Assembly (NCBI RefSeq): GCF_900177645.1
Contig: NZ_FXAO01000012.1
Location: 1 to 64,000, forward strand
Direction: 5' to 3'
From: Arenibacter troitsensis
Lineage (GTDB): Bacteria; Bacteroidota; Bacteroidia; Flavobacteriales; Flavobacteriaceae
Length of the DNA: 64,000 nucleotides
Under the pieces are notes generated by a model. It was not told the origin of the DNA, ran no database searches, and saw only the letters and a program-made list of their open reading frames with translations. Shown here one piece after another: positions 62,986 to 64,000 of the stretch (positions are counted from its first letter, which is position 1; the number at the start of each line of letters is the position of its first letter). The translations under genes and the position numbers were made by a program.

Positions 62986-63429
62986 ATGGAAAGAAAGCAG
63001 TTTTTAAGGACTTTAGGTACCGGAGCGGCATTTGCCCTCGCTTTTCCCTGCTTGCATGGCTGTTCGTCGGATAGCGATGAAGCTATAGACCCCAAACCCG
63101 TGCCAACTGGCGTGGATTTTACCATTGATTTAAGTTCTGCGGAAGGAGCCAAATTGCAAAACAATGGCGATTTTATAGTTAAGAATTATGTGGTAGTGGT
63201 TAAAAACTTGGAGGGCGAATTTGTGGCCGCAAGCCAAATTTGTAGTCATCAACAGACAGACGGGATAAGTTTTAAAACAGACAATGGAGGTTATTTTAAA
63301 TGCTCCACCCATGGTTCTACCTTTAGTCAGACCGGTACCCCATTAAATCATATCGGTAACGATGTTGCCAAACCCCTTAAAATATTTAATACGGAATTAG
63401 AAGGGCAGATCCTTCGTGTTTTTGAATAA
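62986..63429 (+). CDS. Exported Rieske [2Fe-2S] protein
   Basis: A 147-residue exported protein. The Rieske cluster ligands are Cys86 and His88 (CSH) and Cys106 and His109 (CSTH). The N-terminus has a hydrophobic signal with a lipobox-like LHGC (cysteine at 26); an RK-rich start (MERKQFLRT) suggests possible Tat export of the pre-folded cluster protein. Soluble Rieske ferredoxin-like proteins pass electrons in the periplasm. It is followed after about 250 bases by an ApbE-type gene. Confidence 0.82.
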   Translation: MERKQFLRTLGTGAAFALAFPCLHGCSSDSDEAIDPKPVPTGVDFTIDLSSAEGAKLQNNGDFIVKNYVVVVKNLEGEFVAASQICSHQQTDGISFKTDNGGYFKCSTHGSTFSQTGTPLNHIGNDVAKPLKIFNTELEGQILRVFE

Positions 63430-63681
63430 TCAAAACTTTTTTAACTACTTGCTTGCATGGGATTTTCCTGTAGATCGCTCTTCGGATGTTTATTTTACAT
63501 CTTTTTACCATTTTCTTTGCAGTCTTTTTGCATAGGAAGGTCGGTTGCAAATCTCGTGTCAAAAAATGAGGTAATGATTATTGGATTTTGGTTTGCTTTC
63601 AGTGGATCTAGGTTTTCCAAGGGCAATTCATTTGTTATAGGTCGTGATAAAAAAAAGTTCCATTTTTAATATTGTTCTAGG
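63430..63681. other. Gap between the Rieske and ApbE genes
   Basis: This 252-base gap holds a 70-codon open frame from an ATG at 63457, Cys- and Phe-rich and without a motif or family that I recognise. I do not support it as a gene; it could be a remnant of a small membrane peptide. No clear promoter box or terminator is seen. Confidence 0.3.
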
Positions 63682-64000
63682 GTGAGGGCTACATTTTCTC
63701 TTTTAATATTTTGCATGGTACTTATGGGCCATGCCCAAGGGCTTAATTATGTGACCGTTCAGCGATCGGTGAACTTAATGGGTGATAGATTTGATATCAC
63801 CGTAGTAGCGGATAATGAGGAAATTGGCTATATAAACATAGAAGAGGCTGTTTCTGAAATTAAAAGGATAGAAAAACTGATATCTTCATGGGACGAGGAA
63901 TCCGAAACTTCAAAAATCAATAAAAATGCAGGTATAAAACCGGTAAAGGTAAGTGTGGAACTTTATAAGTTGATTGAAAGGGCCAATCAGATTTCCGAGA
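63682..64000 (+). CDS. apbE: FAD:protein FMN transferase (ApbE family), N-terminal part
   Basis: The first 106 codons of a gene cut by the window edge. The start is GTG at 63682: an in-frame TAA at 63667 excludes earlier starts, and GTG gives a signal peptide (MRATFSLLIFCMVLMGHAQ). The ApbE pattern follows: LMGDRFDITVVA, EEAVSEIKRIEKLISSWDEESETSKINKNAG. ApbE attaches FMN to threonine of target proteins such as the Rnf and Nqr subunits. Catalytic residues lie beyond the window. Confidence 0.85.
   Translation, partial: MRATFSLLIFCMVLMGHAQGLNYVTVQRSVNLMGDRFDITVVADNEEIGYINIEEAVSEIKRIEKLISSWDEESETSKINKNAGIKPVKVSVELYKLIERANQISE

Noticed and set aside
63457-63669. A 70-codon frame between the Rieske and ApbE genes
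   Set aside because: Odd composition, no motif, no signal peptide of normal form and no ribosome-site evidence; described as a gap instead.
1-64000. CRISPR array, prophage, insertion sequence or restriction/defence gene
   Set aside because: I looked for regular spaced repeats, terminal inverted repeats with transposase motifs and phage or nuclease genes, and saw none.

Overview
The window looks like a chromosomal segment from a Bacteroidetes, most likely a marine Flavobacteriaceae. The signs are the flavobacterial gliding lipoprotein GldI, TonB-dependent receptors with carboxypeptidase-like N-termini, a run of DUF6048/DUF6452/DUF6503/DUF3810-type families, a 6S RNA of the flavobacterial form, glutamine synthetases of types II and III side by side, several TTG/GTG starts, and promoter-like sites fitting the Bacteroidetes pattern (TTG, about 20 bases, TAnnTTTG). 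I see no rRNA, tRNA, CRISPR array, transposase, integrase or phage gene. Most of the window is core chromosome; the accessory part is concentrated in the first 21 kb.

Region 1 (1-7 kb): an AT-rich repeat tract, then a promoter with two operator-like palindromes, a DUF1080 lipoprotein and a beta-propeller protein carrying a blue-copper domain (a likely sugar-processing pair), then a TonB-plug protein without a barrel. Region 2 (7-13 kb): TrhA/hemolysin III, a ZIP transporter, two rRNA methyltransferases and small envelope proteins. Region 3 (13.2-18.1 kb): a small polysaccharide-type cluster of a formylglycine sulfatase, two secreted beta-propeller glycosidase-like proteins and an exonuclease/phosphatase-family gene broken by one in-frame TAG in its signal peptide. 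Region 4 (18-24 kb): ornithine aminotransferase with a cysteine-rich insert, a four-gene operon of tiny membrane proteins (DUF2752, CCC-motif, dispanin/CD225, DUF2752), a Smr protein and a cysteine desulfurase.

Region 5 (24-31 kb): a TonB receptor with an M23 peptidase, then a small coiled-coil gene, zapA, 6S RNA and ribonuclease Y. Region 6 (31-48 kb, almost all minus strand): a DUF922-like metalloprotease lipoprotein, a DUF349 repeat protein, aroE, two tandem DUF368 transporters, a TPR protein, an aminotransferase, an OstA-like protein with a SPOR-like tail, purA, a Fur-family regulator, a bifunctional Rel enzyme, an M48 protease and a TrmH-type methyltransferase. Region 7 (48-58 kb): DUF6503 and DUF3810 proteins, the PepD dipeptidase, a CBS protein, a cyclophilin-FKBP fusion, GldI and a DHH phosphoesterase in one operon, and a Ca/Na antiporter with a surface protein. 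Region 8 (58-64 kb): divergent GSII and GSIII, a PurM-like protein, a Rieske protein, and an ApbE flavin transferase cut by the window edge.

I found no unmistakable new defence or mobile system. The strongest leads are the nonsense-broken exonuclease gene, the dispanin/DUF2752 membrane operon, the 6S RNA locus, the cysteine insert in RocD, the tandem DUF368 pair and the OstA-SPOR fusion.
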